A stretch of DNA of 64,000 nt from Stenopsyche tienmushanensis. Its lineage: Eukaryota; Arthropoda; Insecta; Trichoptera; Stenopsychidae. The position numbers and the translations under genes were made by a program. The stretch spans positions 1 through 64,000 of the forward strand of contig WACJ01000188.1 of assembly GCA_008973525.1 (NCBI GenBank). Direction: 5' to 3'. Below the pieces are notes generated by a model. The model saw nothing but the letters and a program-made list of their open reading frames with translations, searched no databases and had not been told where the DNA came from. Within the stretch, counting starts at the first letter, position 1. Each line of letters starts with the position of its first letter. Shown piece by piece: positions 45,598 to 58,115 of the stretch.

Positions 45598-46275
45598 ACC
45601 CGGGAAAGCGCCCGGGTAGGTGTCGCCACTTTTTGATTATCGGTTTTCGAAACGGACCGGAAGGCTTCGACACGACGTTGCTCTTCCGGGTCAGCGCGGC
45701 GGCGATCCGCGGGGATGCGGCCATCTTATGCGGCGGGAACGAGACTGCCCGGAGATCGGGAAGGAGAGGAGCCTGTCATCCGTTTTAAATTTTAACCCCA
45801 TTAGTGGCGGAATATGTACGCTGCGCATGAAAAGTAGATTGCGTAACTTATCATCGATGTGTGTGTGTGAGCTCCCACAGAGAAGACAGTTGACAGCATC
45901 GAAGACACAAGAGAAGGGTGGGAATGACACGAGACGCCGTATGTTGGTCGAACGTAATTTGGAAAAAGAGAAGCATAACCGACGTAACTGATATGCCTCT
46001 ATGGAATCGAAAGATGGACAACGAGAGCGAGCGGAAGTATGCGTACGGACTTATTAGAAATATGCAGCTGAAGACGCATGCTGAGAGTTCCACGGACGGT
46101 CGGGCGCTCTGACTCGTCTATCCTGAATGACACGAAAGTGTCAACCGCACGCTCGAGACGCGTACTACAACTATTTGAAGACGTCTCTCGTAGAGAAGAC
46201 GACGATAGACGATCTCTCGAGGTGGGCCGTGACGGGCCGCGTAGAAGACGAGTGCCACCGGCCCCGTGAGCCCTG
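45598..46275 (+). pseudogene. RTE-type LINE endonuclease fragment, copy B
   Basis: It repeats copy A (21560-22680) from the GCGCCCGGGTAGGTGTCGCC start through CCGTTTTAAATTTTAACC, GGAATATGTACG and AGCTCCCACAGAG. It then departs into sequence with KDTRRRMLVE and WNRKMDNESERKYAYG in other frames. A short GACGACGATAGACGATCTC segment near 46197 looks like the usual 3' RTE region. There are many stops and frameshifts, and the central endonuclease block is deleted. Confidence 0.75.
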
Positions 46276-48082
46276 ACCGGGTTCGCGATCCTCAGTCGCG
46301 AGGGACGCGACGAGAGAAGAAATATTTAACCAATATATACATATGGTTAAATATTTCACTCACTTTGCAGAAAAATATGTAAATTTATCCTCATGGGTAA
46401 TTTAAATCCTCGAGTAGCTTGTTAGTGAAAGACTGACAAATTGATAAAAGCTCAATTTCGATGAAAATGCCTTAAAAAAAGTCTTACACTATGGTCGTCT
46501 ATCGGCAAAATAGTATTCTATAATATTTTTTAAAATTGTCAACATTCATTAAAAATCAATTAAAACTTGTAAGTGAATCGGATCTAAATATATCCTATGG
46601 TTTTATCTACTTTTGTATGATCATAAAACAAGAATCTGAAAATAGTCTTTCGTTCAGCGGTCGTTCCTGCGACATCTCATAATGGATTGTTTATCATTTT
46701 TATGTTCAGTCAGCTGCATGCGAACTAAAACCGTATCGAACTAATATCCTGATACATATTAATTCTCTGTCTGGTTAGGTTTCTCACGACAATGGATGAA
46801 CCGATAATCGATCGATTGCCTCCATCATTATTTAATTCAACTAAAAGAATCGTATTCACAGTATACGTATGCAGTTTGGAATGAAATCGAGGTTAATTCG
46901 TATAAAATAGCCAAAGTTCACAAAACGTTTCTGTAACAATTTTAGCGAGCATAACGATAATTGGGCAAACAACATTAGCAATGTGCAAGTGGAGTTGTTG
47001 TAGTCGGATGTGGTCGCGATGCGGCACACGTTAATTAAATCACAAAACGGTGGTCCGCACGGGAAGGTTTCATTAGCCCGTGGCGGGCGCGTGGCAACAG
47101 AGCCGATGTGCCCCTTTTCAAAATCATCCCATCTTTTCAGAATTAACAGATATTTTTTTGATTTCCGACAACATCGACACGTCGTCGAATCTCTCACAGT
47201 TTGTTATCAATTATAAAAATTTCCACTTTTGATTTCCAGTAAAGATGAGACCATTTTTTAATGCCGCGTGGAAAATTTAGATTGGAATTATAAACGCTCG
47301 AATTACGACCACCTTCCGGAAACCATATATTACCATCATTATTCGAGCCGGTTGCTCTCTCATATTATATACTATTTATTGTAAATTTCTTGTCATTTTA
47401 TCTAAAATTTGATGTTATACAGAATATTAAGTTATTTTTACATAAATCGTATAAAAATATTGTCGATCGATCTTCCCACCGTATATTTATTCTAAAAATT
47501 TAACAAGATAAATCAAAACAAAAATAATGATAAATGAATCATTTCTAATAAACTTTTTCCAGTTAAATTATGCGCCGAACGCGATAGAAAAGTATCGAAT
47601 GAAAATTCTCTCCCCGCATGTATCGCGTCCGATGGCGGATATGATAAGTTATTGAATGGCAATTTTAAAATCCAAATGAATGTTTCCAACAAATGTTTTT
47701 TATATTATTTGAATCGCGCAGCTTAGCAAATTTAAGTAAAATCTAGTTTATAAAAAATACATTATTTTAATTATGTGTTCAAATATTTTGATGCTAAAAA
47801 TGCGATAAACATGAATTATTCAATATAAAAAGAAACATTTGGAGTAAACGTAAACGTCGCTCGGGAATCACCCTCTTTCAGAGGTATTACTATGAGTGTC
47901 TTTATTCTTTTCCAATTTATCACGATGCCCCAATTGTGGTTATTTTTATTCTACTTATCATTTATTCAGAATGTTAAAAATTGCTTGGAAAAATTATATG
48001 TTCCAAAAATACAGAATTTACAGTTGGTTTTGATGCCATGTTTTTTTATACATATTACAAAAATTCGTAATCGACAATAGGT
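46276..48082. other. No gene recognised
   Basis: AT-rich single-copy DNA. A 113-codon minus-strand frame at 46856-47197 overlaps a plus-strand frame, and neither is recognised. Confidence 0.4.
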
Positions 48083-48097
48083 ATTGTAATACAAATT

Positions 48098-49967
48098 TTT
48101 TACTTCAAATTGGACGTTTTCAGTGTCAAATTGGACTCTTTAAGGCTTGTTCAGACGAGGACATAAACACGACAGGCAACAAAACGTAGTAGTGACCGCA
48201 CGTTAATTCGGTACTATTTTTTGACCTCGTAATCTGAGGGCTGCCAACTCTCACGCGCCGTGACAAAGAACGTTTTAAAATGAATCTACAGGCAGGGCCT
48301 TTTCAGAAAAAATGCGACCAAAGAGTATTTAGTATTTTACATACTACGTAAAAGTGAACCTACGTATTTCAAGTCTTACGATTACTTGCCGGAACTCAGG
48401 TTTAATACGCAAAATAAATTTAATTTCTATTGAAAATTCGACTAATGTGAAACATGCATTTTTATTTTGGATAAAGATGAGAGTTTAACCCTTTCAGACC
48501 TGGCGTGCACAATTGTGGACATAAATATTTTTTTTTTATATTCACCTTATTATACTTTAGACACATGGAATTTACAAATTCCATCGGATGAAAAAAATAA
48601 TTCAGTTCTGAAAGACTTAATGTTACACCGACGATAAGTATCATATGATATTTTTGAAAATGTAAACATGCTCAATACGTCTCTTCAAGAAAAAAGGTGA
48701 TATTCTAACAATGGCTGAGCAAGTAACCGTGTTTCGTATTAAAATCGTAATGCGGAGGGAGAATTTAGAAATGTTTCCATCGTTGTGTGAATTTTGATTC
48801 CGAAAATGAAATAAACGCGAAACAAATTAAAAATCTTACATCGATACGTTTCAAAAATTTCGAGACAAGCTTTGTAACCAATTTATAGATCTTCTTAGTA
48901 TTAAAACAGAGTTTCAATGGATCATGAACCCATTGACTGAACATCATCTTTCGAATGTTACTAAGCTTTAAAAGAGATGGATTATTTCGATACTACTAAG
49001 CAAATACAATCACATCGCCCAAATTAAATTCTAATAAATATATAACTTGATTTTTCACTACACACGTACACACATATATTATATTGTAGGGGTACAACTT
49101 ACAATTATTGTCGTCTTAGGAGTACGCGATCAAAATACTTTGGAGACTGCTGCCTTAAAGATTCTTCATCTTTATTGTGAGGCTACAACAGTAGACACAG
49201 GTAGCCCTCGGTTCACGCCGGCTCAATATACGCCGATCTATAATAACGCCGCTACGCAATTCGCCGTCAAATTCTTCGATTCTCGACTTCGATGCTATAC
49301 TGATTTTCGTTTCAATATGGACGTATTTACGTTATGCATTCGTTAAAACATTGACTGCTATTGAATATATTTATTTTTCGTGTTTAATATTGTTGGGTAT
49401 GTATACAATTACATTCAATTGAATTAATATTACGCCTATTCGATCGATTTGCGCGGGGCTTTGTAGATATTTTGTAGTTTGTTTGATTTGATTTTTGGAC
49501 GAATATATGAATCCTTGTCTATGAATGGCTCCAATTCTCATAACAATAAATGATGTCTAATGTGCAATACACTTTCGAAACATTTCGTTCAAATTTGTCC
49601 ACAGCTTGGAAGCCGCTTGATATGACAAACACGCGGCATCGTACAAAATTATTTCTAAAGACTTTAACAATACTCTATTTGTGAAATGAATTAAACAATA
49701 TTTATTATGCTGCTTCTTCAGACAAAAACATAAATCATTTATTACAAGCGTTTATTAATGCACCAATTATTTAAAATACTTATGCACTATACTATACTAA
49801 ATTAGCATTAATAGCAATATAAAATCGCTAGAAATGTCCGGGATTTCTTACTATCGCTCGCCCATACGCAGCGGAGTATTAATATTACGCCGATGTAGTG
49901 TCCCAGCTGCCAGAACGATTGCTGACCCTACTCGTCATTTTGTTATGATTTTTCAGCCAATGGGAGA
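48098..49967 (+). repeat. Foldback element, left arm
   Basis: It starts TTTACTTCAAATTGGACG and runs to CAGCCAATGGGAGA. It differs from the right arm by about 315 extra bases at 48606-48921 (between AATAATTCAG and ATCATGAACC). It also keeps GTTTGTCATATCAAGCGG (complement, about 49615), which the right arm has lost. Confidence 0.9.
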
Positions 49968-50024
49968 AGTCGTTAAGAAGATAAAGATTATGCAAAGGCA
50001 GTTGGGACACTATATCGGCGTAAT
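49886..50024. repeat. Inner 28-bp inverted repeat at the foldback centre
   Basis: ATTACGCCGATGTAGTGTCC and following CAGCTGCC near 49886-49913 pair with GGCAGTTGGGACACTATATC and GGCGTAAT near 49996-50023, with two mismatches. This is a second, smaller hairpin at the junction of left arm and centre. Confidence 0.85.
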
Positions 50025-50424
50025 AAACGGCCGATATAATAACACGTGCGATTTTGGGGAATCCCAATACTATCGTGTACTACTGCAACAGCGATAATCG
50101 AAACAAAAAGCAAATTAAATCGTTCGATTCGGAATAAGGTAAGTCCCTTTGTTTCTTTATTTTGGGATGGGACAGTGTCACTTTCAAAGTACTGTCATGG
50201 TGTTTCTAGCAAATATTAATGAGTCGATTTTAACGACTTTACAAAAATATTATTTCAAAAGGCATAAATAATGCAAATTACTACAAATACTATATAGTAC
50301 AATATTTATCTACAATATGCCAAAGCGAAATTATTTGACTATTTACTCTCAATGACAATAATTATTAATATAAAAATTATAATTTCAGCAAGATCGTTTA
50401 TAGTGTGGTATATTTATTCAGGCC

Positions 50425-50665
50425 AAAAGTGATAAATAGATTTAGGTGCATTAATAAATCAAACAAGCAAAACGACGATTGATTTATATTTTTGTCCGAA
50501 GAAGCAGCATGATAGATATTGTTTTATTCGTTTCATAAATAGAATATTGTTAAAGTCTTTAGAAATAATTTTATACGATGCCGCGTGTTTGTCATATCAA
50601 GCGACTTCCAAGCTGTGGACAAATTTGAACGAAATGCTTCGAAAGTGTATTGCACCCACTATATA
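50425..50665 (-). repeat. Third partial arm copy in the foldback centre
   Basis: It repeats the part of the arms around GATGCCGCGTGTTTGTCATA and ACAAATTTGAACGAAATGC in right-arm orientation. It keeps the TTTGTCATATCAAGCG segment that the right arm lacks, so it derives from an arm like the left one. Confidence 0.85.
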
Positions 50666-52345
50666 TCGAAATTCGGAGATGTTTTAATCCCAAAGTAGGA
50701 GGCCAGCCAACTTTTTTCAGGCTTTAAAATGCCACATTTGATGCCAAACGAGTGTTCGTATTACCTTTTGAATCTGTATGGGCTTCTCAAATCAACGTCT
50801 CCCATTGGCTGAAAAATCATAACAAAATGACGAGTAGGGTCAGCAATCGTTCTGGCAGCTGGTACACTGTCGGTGTAATATTAATACTCCGCTGCGTATG
50901 GGCGAGTGATAGTAAGAAATCCAGCACATTTCTAGCGATTTTATATTGCTATTAATGCTCAAATAGTAAAATAAGAATTATTTGAAGCGTATAGTATAGT
51001 GCATAAGTATTTTAAATAATTGGTGTATTAATAAATGCTTGTAATAAATGATTTATGTTTTTGTCTGAAGAAGCAGCATAATAAATATTGTTTTATTCAT
51101 TTCACAAATAGAATATTGTTAAAGTCTTTAGAAATAATTTTATACGATGCCGCGTGTTTCCAAGACTTCCAAGCTCTGGACAAATTTGAACGAAATGCTT
51201 CGAAAGTATATTGCACATTACACAGCATTTATTGTTATAAGAATTCTGAGAATTGGGGCCATTCATAGACAAGGATTCATATATTCGTCCAAAAATCAAA
51301 TCAAACAAACTACAAAATATCTACAAAGCCCCGCGCAAATCGATCGAATAGGCGTAATATTAATTCAATTGAATGTAATTGTATACATACCCAACAATAT
51401 TAAACACGAAAAATAAATATATTCAATAGCAGTCAATGTTTTAACGAATGCATAACGTAAATACGTCCATATTGAAACGAAAATCAGTATAGCATCGAAG
51501 TCGAGAATCGAAGAATTTGACGGCGAATTGCGTAGCGGCGTTATTATAGATCGGCGTATATTGAGCCGGCGTGAACCGAGGGCTACCTGTGTCTACTGTT
51601 GTAGCCTCACAATAAAGATGAAAAATCTATAAGGCAGCAGTCTCCAAAGTATTTTGATCGCGTACTCCTAAGACAACAATAATTGTAAGTTGTACCCCTA
51701 CAATATGATATATATGTGTGTACGTGTGTAGTGAAAAATCAAGTTATATATTTATTAGAATTTAATTTGGGCGATGTGATTGTATTTGCTTAGTAGTATC
51801 GAAATAATCCATCTCTTTTAAAGCTTAGTAATAATCGAAAGATGATGTTCGGTCAATGGGTTCATGACCCACCTGAATTATTTTTTTCATCCGATGGAAT
51901 TTGTAAATTCCACGTGTCTAAAGTATAATAAGGTGAATATAAAAAAAAAATATTTATGTCCACAATTGTGTACGCCAGGTCTGAAAGGGTTAAACTCTCA
52001 TCTTTATCCAAAATAAAAATGCATGTTTCACATTAGTCGAATTTTCAATAGAAATTAAATTTATTTTGCGTATTAAACCTGAGTTCCGGCAAGTAATCGT
52101 AAGACTTGAAATACGTAGGTTCACTTTTACGTAGTATGTAAAATACTAAATACTCTTTGGTCGCATTTTTTCTGAAAAGGCCCTGCCTGTAGATTCATTT
52201 TAAAACGTTCTTTGTCACGGCGCGTGAGAGTTGGCAGCCCTCAGATTACGAGGTCAAAAAATAGTACCGAATTAACGTGCGGTCACTACTACCACGTCTG
52301 TCGTTTTGTTGCCTGAGGTTTTTATGTCCTCGTCTGAACAAGCCT

Positions 52346-52408
52346 TTACAAATAAAATTGGACGATTTACAAATCAAGTTGGACGTTTTCAATATCAAAC
52401 TAGAATTT
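52346..52408 (-). repeat. 21-bp tandem repeat, three units, reversed
   Basis: The units TTTACAAATAAAATTGGACG, TTTACAAATCAAGTTGGACG and TTTCAATATCAAACTAGAAT (each 21 bases with one more base) are the complement of the unit at 52483-52608 and 15135-15197. Confidence 0.85.
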
Positions 52409-52482
52409 TTAAAAAAAATGTACCACTATATTCACTTATTTTCGAATGAGAAATTTTCTGCTTTTTTATAAAATACTATAAA

Positions 52483-52608
52483 GCGTTCAATTTATTTTGT
52501 AAAACGTACGATTTTATTTGAAAAACGTCCAACTAGATTTGAAAAGCGTCCAGTTTGATTTGTAAAGCGTCCAACTTGATATTGAAAACGTCCAATTTGA
52601 AGTCAAAA
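52483..52608 (+). repeat. 21-bp tandem repeat, six units
   Basis: Six consecutive 21-base units (126 bases exactly) of consensus CGTCCAATTTGATTTGTAAA form the right terminus of the foldback element. The lead-in CTTTTTTATAAAATACTATA is shared with 15.1 kb. Confidence 0.92.
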
Positions 52609-52618
52609 ACCTGTATCG

Positions 52619-54348
52619 CTTCTGAGCTTTTGTTGTAATGCCAGCAAAATTGGGAGATTGAAACATTAATATTTCCAATCGATCGCTACGATTCAGATCA
52701 AAGCTTAGTTTTGGAATGGAAAACGTCTGCACTGAGACGATTATGAAATCAGACGGGGCCGATTACGAAGAGATATGCGAAAGACAATAAAAAAACCACC
52801 GCAAGAAAATGCTTCATCCCTGGAAAAGTTTCCGGGTATGGAATCTCCCAAAAATATTGTATTTAAGTTTCGATGTGTTGTCTAAGAAAGCTATCGTTTT
52901 ATGTCTTCGATTTACTGGCACATAAATGACTAAGCGACAGATCAACATTTCTTTAATAAATATGATCGGAACTCGTGAGGCTTTTAAAGTCCTTTTGCGT
53001 CGGGAAAGGTGAAGTTTTTACAGATAAAGTTTATTTTTTTCATCACGCGAGCTGCGAGCTCCCATTATTTCACATATAAAAATGTACCCTGCGAGCCCTC
53101 CGAAGGCGAAAAAATAAAAATAAATAACAATCCCGAACTATATTTAAGTTTTATAGACCTTTAACGACGACGATAACGAGAACTCGTAAAATACACAAAA
53201 ACACCCCACAAAATATCCCGGACCGAAATTAAAAAAGGTTCCGAGTTAAGGCGGTGTTTATGTTAAGTAATGAGTACCGAAAACATTAATAAACGAGCCC
53301 AACTTTTCGATGTTGCCGAGTTAACCTTTTCTAACAATTTTTCTACCCGTGTGAGCGCGTTCCCTTTCGACCGATAATTTTCTTTCTTTCCGAAAACAAA
53401 TTAGGGAGGCTGCGGCGTTTCAGTGTGCGAATCGCGTCTATCTTTTCGTCGAAATTTCTTTCGACGTTCCGATTCGCGGTCGATTCGAAAAAATCCGAAA
53501 ATTCGCCGTAGACTTTTGAAAATAGTCGACGGCGGAGGTGGCGAACATTCCGCGGAGAGCGAATGTTCGAGTTCGCGCCTCCGAATCGAGAGCGGTCCGA
53601 GTCGGAAAAGAATAGGAAACCTAATCCATTCGTTCCTCGGGTCTCTATTTGTTTCTTCCATTTTGGCTCCTTCTCAAAATGAATGTTTAATGGCCGAGAA
53701 AATAAAGGATTCATTTTCCCTTTCATCGCAGGAAAGTGGATCCTTCGCCCCCCTCGACCGGAGCGAGGGCGCACCCCCCCTCCTCGACTTGGCGCGGGAC
53801 ACCTGTGAAAACCCCCAAACGAATAAACTGAAAGTCCACAAATAGGAAACGACCTTTGCCTCTGTTTTCTTTCCCTTCATTATGGTGATGTTTGTCCGAC
53901 GTGTTTGCTCCCGAAGACGTAAAATAATTGAGCTCCGTGACTTACTAATTGACCCGATACATAAATAAAAGTCTCGGTGAACGCACACAGCGTCCGCACG
54001 AAGGGACGCGCGTACACATCAGGAGTCGACGACCGATTCGCAGACTCGTCGAAAACTTCACCGTTTAATGTTGACTATGAATTTCCAATTGTCGTTTTCT
54101 ATCGACTTAATTTTATCAGCGACTTCACGTTTTCTTTGGATCTATCGACTGAAGCAATACTCACGTTTGCTTGTTTATTTTAGAAATCTTTGTTTACGAA
54201 TATTTTTAAAATGTGTATTATGACAATATAACACGAGTAAAATCTTTCTTGCACTCCTTGGGATGCTATTTTGTTCATTTTGTAACAAATAATTCTTGCC
54301 AATCCTCTTAATTTTTGGTGTTAATTGGTCGCTTGCGTAACCATATAT
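52619..54348. other. No gene recognised; GC-rich block open on both strands
   Basis: At 53343-53845 both strands are open for about 140 codons in CpG-rich DNA. Neither protein is recognised, and dual openness in GC-rich DNA is expected by composition. The rest is AT-rich. Confidence 0.4.
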
Positions 54349-55200
54349 TCCTTCAGTACTTTCGCTGACGCGCTCAGGAAAAACTTCGAAGCTCCCGAGT
54401 TCGCCGAGGAGCTCGTCAGCGATTGCCTCGGAAACCGGCGCGTCCATCGCGACGAAACCAACACAGGGAAGAAACTGGAGTCGAGTCGCGCCTGCGGTGA
54501 CTCGCTCCGAGTCACCGCACCATACAGAAGAGTATCTGATGAAGCGGTGCTCGCGATCGCTGGAATCCCCCCGCTGGACCTCCGAACAAAAAAGAGGGCC
54601 TCGGTTAGACTATGAAGATCCCAAGAATCGCAATGAACACGAACAGAAACTGAGGGAAACCTGGCAACGAAGATGAGATCAGCCCAGCAAAGGAAAATGG
54701 ACCCATCGACTTATCCCGATCGTAAGTTGGCGGAGGGCCCAGAAATATGGCGAAACGGCGTACCGCTCGACTTAAGTACTCGCGGGGCACGGATGTTTCG
54801 GGGCATACCTGAAGGGGAACCGTCCGCTGACTGCCACCGCTGCCGAGCGGAGGTCGACGACGCAGAGCGAATCATCGTAGGCTGCGAGGTTGAGGGCAAC
54901 CCAGAGAAAACTGCCGGAACGAGCATTCGGGGTAGCCGAGCTCAACGTCGACGACGCGATCCGCAGTACGATGGAAAGCACGAAGAACTGGAACCTCCGG
55001 CACGACTGCGTAGAAGAGATTCTGAGCGCAACACTAGAACGGGGCCAAGCAATCTGAGGCCGGACCACTCGTCCTCCTGAAGCAATGTAGAAACAATACC
55101 AGGAAGACAGAGAAAGGCAGGGGAGGGGTTTAGTCAGTAGGAATCTGACACTACTCACTATGGGTGTCTTGGGTCGCCTACGGGTGCGAAGATTCCCTTC
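54349..55200 (+). pseudogene. R1/Jockey-group LINE reverse transcriptase C-terminal fragment
   Basis: After the frame FADALRKNFEAP, the segment DSLRVTAPYRRVSDEAVLAI with AGIPPLDL matches the conserved LRV-x-AYRTVS-x-EA...IAG-x-PP-x-DLL block of R1-group LINEs. Further on, DCHRCRAEVDDAERIIVGCE is the C-terminal zinc knuckle, C-x2-C-x8-H-x4-C, but the His is Arg here. Then, in another frame, VAELNVDDAIRSTMES and KNWNLRHDCVEEIL match the usual tail. Frameshifts separate the blocks. The copy is 5'-truncated and dead. The clade call (R1 over Jockey or LOA) is tentative. Confidence 0.72.
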
Positions 55201-57605
55201 ACACTTTGTACAAAAAATGAAAATTAAGATTTTATAAATAACAATTTATTAGTGCAAATTTTGTAGCCAAAACGCATAACGTTTCAGCCGCGCAACAAAA
55301 TTGTTTTTCGCGTCCCTTGTATGTGAACAACCTCCCCGGTCTTTTTCTTTTATCTTCCCAAAATATGACCTGACAGATTATCATCCGTTTAATGAGCACT
55401 CATCTTTTCGATTATCGATCGGCTGTCCTTCGAATGTTAAAAATCATAAACCTCGAAATATTTCACTAGATACAGTTACGGGTGGCTCGATAAATATTAC
55501 TATTTTGTGTAAATGAACATTTTTCTGATCTGGTTTTAAATGACATTTAGTTTTGAAAATATTGCAGGTTTCGAACGTCTGACGTTTATTTAAGCACATT
55601 AATTTTATTCCGTTTGATTCCGTCTGCGGACGACGGCAGAAACACCGTACATCTTTATTCTGACACATTCGGTTTACCACATTGCCCTCCTTTACACGTT
55701 CTGCTATTCTTACAATATTCATCGGGCTCGTTCCGCTCATCGTCCATTCCGTACGACCGACTCGCTTTGCAAAACAGACATCGATACAATCGCACTAATG
55801 GAATTTCGAAAACCTTAATATTCTATCATTCGGTAAAATGTATTGCTTCAGCTTCGTGCATAAAAAGAGACCTAAAGAGAGGGACTCGACCTTCTATCGT
55901 TCGGTAAATTTGTCGATATCGAGTTTGTAATTTATCCCGCCGCGTCGTACTTTTCATGTGTATATTCGAGTAGAGCTTTTTGCGTATCCACGGGGAGAAA
56001 GCTACGGGAATAATGAGCGTTTTGGGTGTTTCCAATCTGGGAGCGTAGAATGGCTAACATCAGACTATCGCCTCGTTGCGACCTTAACGAGCAGCTGTTG
56101 TAACAACTTTCCGAGCCGGATAATTGGAAAGTGGCCTAACCTATTGATAAATGGTCTACATAGTGACGCCGTTACGAACTTGTAATATTCTGAAAGGGGC
56201 TATTTTTTACGGCATCAATTCCAAATCTACAATACTACAGCATGCACGCTTTGAATTTCGATATATATATATATAAATTCAACAATTCGCCGGCGTCGAC
56301 TTCTCAGAGAAGTGCATATTTGGCGAAATATCGCCTTCGTCTGCGTCGCGGCTCTGGAGTGGCGGCGTTCTGTCATCGAAAGAAAATGTATATATTATTC
56401 AAGAGGACCTCTGAGTGGGTTCCGGCGAACGGGCGATAAAGTTGAAACAGCCTCCCGAGGCTTTCGCGCGAGGAACGCTACAAGCTTAGTCCATTTTTGC
56501 GTCGTTAGTACGACGTGCGTCGTTCCGGATCGGACCCTCGACGTTACCTGGAGACCAGCTGCCGTTCTCGCGGCTTAAAAACATTTTGGCACTTTCGTAA
56601 AATTTCTTATGGTATTCTACAAGATCTTGAGAAAACTTGAAGTGGCAACAAATCATTTAAGGAATATTTTTAAAAAATCCGAGAGAAGAAATGCAGACTC
56701 TCCGGTCACGACGGAGGCTATTTTATCATTCAGTTGTATATTTATTTTTACCTTTCGATAAATTTAATTTTCAATAATATTAAAACAATATCGTACACAA
56801 ATTACAATGACAGTTGATGAATTTGTCCGTATTTTTTACCGGTTTATCTTTTTGAGACATTCTATCTCCAAGAGAAGACGAAATAAAGACTCCAAGACGA
56901 ATCTCCGAGCCTCTGTGATAATGTGGATTTGATTCAAGCGGTGGTTTTGCCGAACTAGGTGCACTCCTCAAATTTGCTTCGTAATTTAATATCTGATAAA
57001 AAAGTCTCTAAATTAGGATCTCTTTGATGAATCCAGCTTTAATAGCTATCGAGTATTAATACTTTTCGACAAATATCATCGAGGCTTCGAATCGGTAATG
57101 AACGGGAAATCAGTCAAAGCGTTGTCAGAACAAAAAACGGAACTGAACGGTTTCAAAAATGTCGTGTTTTTCGGTTCGGTTTATGTAAAAGACAGTTTAG
57201 TTGATGTGTGTTAACATAATATGTGTCCTTGATAAATTTTTACTCTTTGTTCGTTCTGTTAATTGTCCTGCTGAATCAATACTTCTGAAGTTAACATAAT
57301 AATGTATTTTGTTTAGCTTATTTCTTGCTATATACGTATTAAATGCTCAGATTGGGAGTCCCAAACTTTCAGCCGATAAGCGTCAAGTCAATATCTTTCG
57401 TTGAGTAAATTATATTATTACATACTTCTAGTTTTAATTGCTATACTTTCGATCAATTATTTATTTAGAAAACCAGAAAACCGAGTGAAGCGCGGGAACA
57501 ATTCGTGATTATTTTTGAAAAATTATAATAAAGTAAAAGTAAATAAATCAAATAAAATAATAATTTTGTCTTTAATTATCGATTTTTTGCTATTATAGCG
57601 GGTCG
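55201..57605. other. No gene recognised
   Basis: AT-rich DNA with CpG patches and a short AT repeat near 56262. Frames of 60-100 codons occur on both strands without recognisable products. Confidence 0.4.
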
Positions 57606-58115
57606 TTTTTTTATGCTATTCGGACCGTGCACCTAATCCTAAGGGTTGCAGGACGAACAGACAGTCTATTCTTTCTTGCCTTGCGGACTGGTCGCGTTCA
57701 TTGTTGGCGTGCAAACTTCATTTTTCGCCGTGTGTTCATTTCGCGGAAGCCTCTGCCTCGTAATCGTCGCCGTATCACAAATGGTAAATAAATTTAAATA
57801 TTAAAAGTTAATAATGTTTTAGTTGTTTCCCCATCTTTTTGAGAATTTCTCTTTTTGGGTGTGTTCGAATGAGCAGTCGGAGATTTAAAAAAAAAACGGA
57901 GGTAAAATACGGATTTCCGTCGCGTATTCTGCGAATCCGTCGCGGGGCTGCGGAGCCTCGTCGCTACTGAGGGGCGAGCGACCCCGTCTTTGTTGCGGAG
58001 GCCCCTCGGGCTGAGACGAGAGGCGCACGGGCCCCCGGACCGCCCCTGACTCGAGACGCTCCTCGCGGTGGACAGTTCGAGGCGGCCGCGACGAAGACTG
58101 CGGTCTCCCGGAGAC
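57606..58115 (-). repeat. GC-rich dispersed repeat, copy 2 (no SINE)
   Basis: It is the inverted copy of 16190-16890. It lacks the SINE-like insert and the small 17-base insert, and it keeps a longer GC-rich head. It therefore shows the pre-insertion state of the repeat. Confidence 0.82.

Larger units (their letters stand above)
50801..52608 (-). repeat. Foldback element, right arm
   Basis: It is the inverted partner of 48098-49967. Beyond GAACAAGCCT (52330) it carries extra sequence absent from the left arm: a three-unit 21-base array in one orientation, a 74-base link, and a six-unit array in the opposite orientation. Confidence 0.9.
48083..52618. mobile_element. Large foldback (long inverted repeat) element
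   Basis: Two arms of about 1.8-1.9 kb (48098-49967 and 50801-52608) are inverted copies of one another, separated by an 833-base centre. Outer ends carry 21-base tandem repeats. The only long frame in the arms (49047-49346) is broken in the other arm, so I see no transposase. The layout, very long inverted repeats with short subterminal tandem repeats, is that of foldback or Galileo-like (P superfamily) elements. No family protein confirms this. No clear target duplication is visible at the edges. Confidence 0.85.

Noticed and set aside
49047..49346. 99-codon frame in the foldback left arm as an element protein
   Set aside because: It starts in AT-rich DNA, matches nothing I know, and is not kept as a clean frame in the right arm.
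52514..52732. Seven-residue repeat protein (SNWTF, SSWTL) on the minus strand
   Set aside because: The heptads are simply the translation of the 21-base tandem DNA repeat.
53343..53845. Overlapping frames of about 140 codons on both strands
   Set aside because: Both strands are open in CpG-rich DNA, the proteins are basic and low in complexity, no splice or start context stands out, and I recognise neither.
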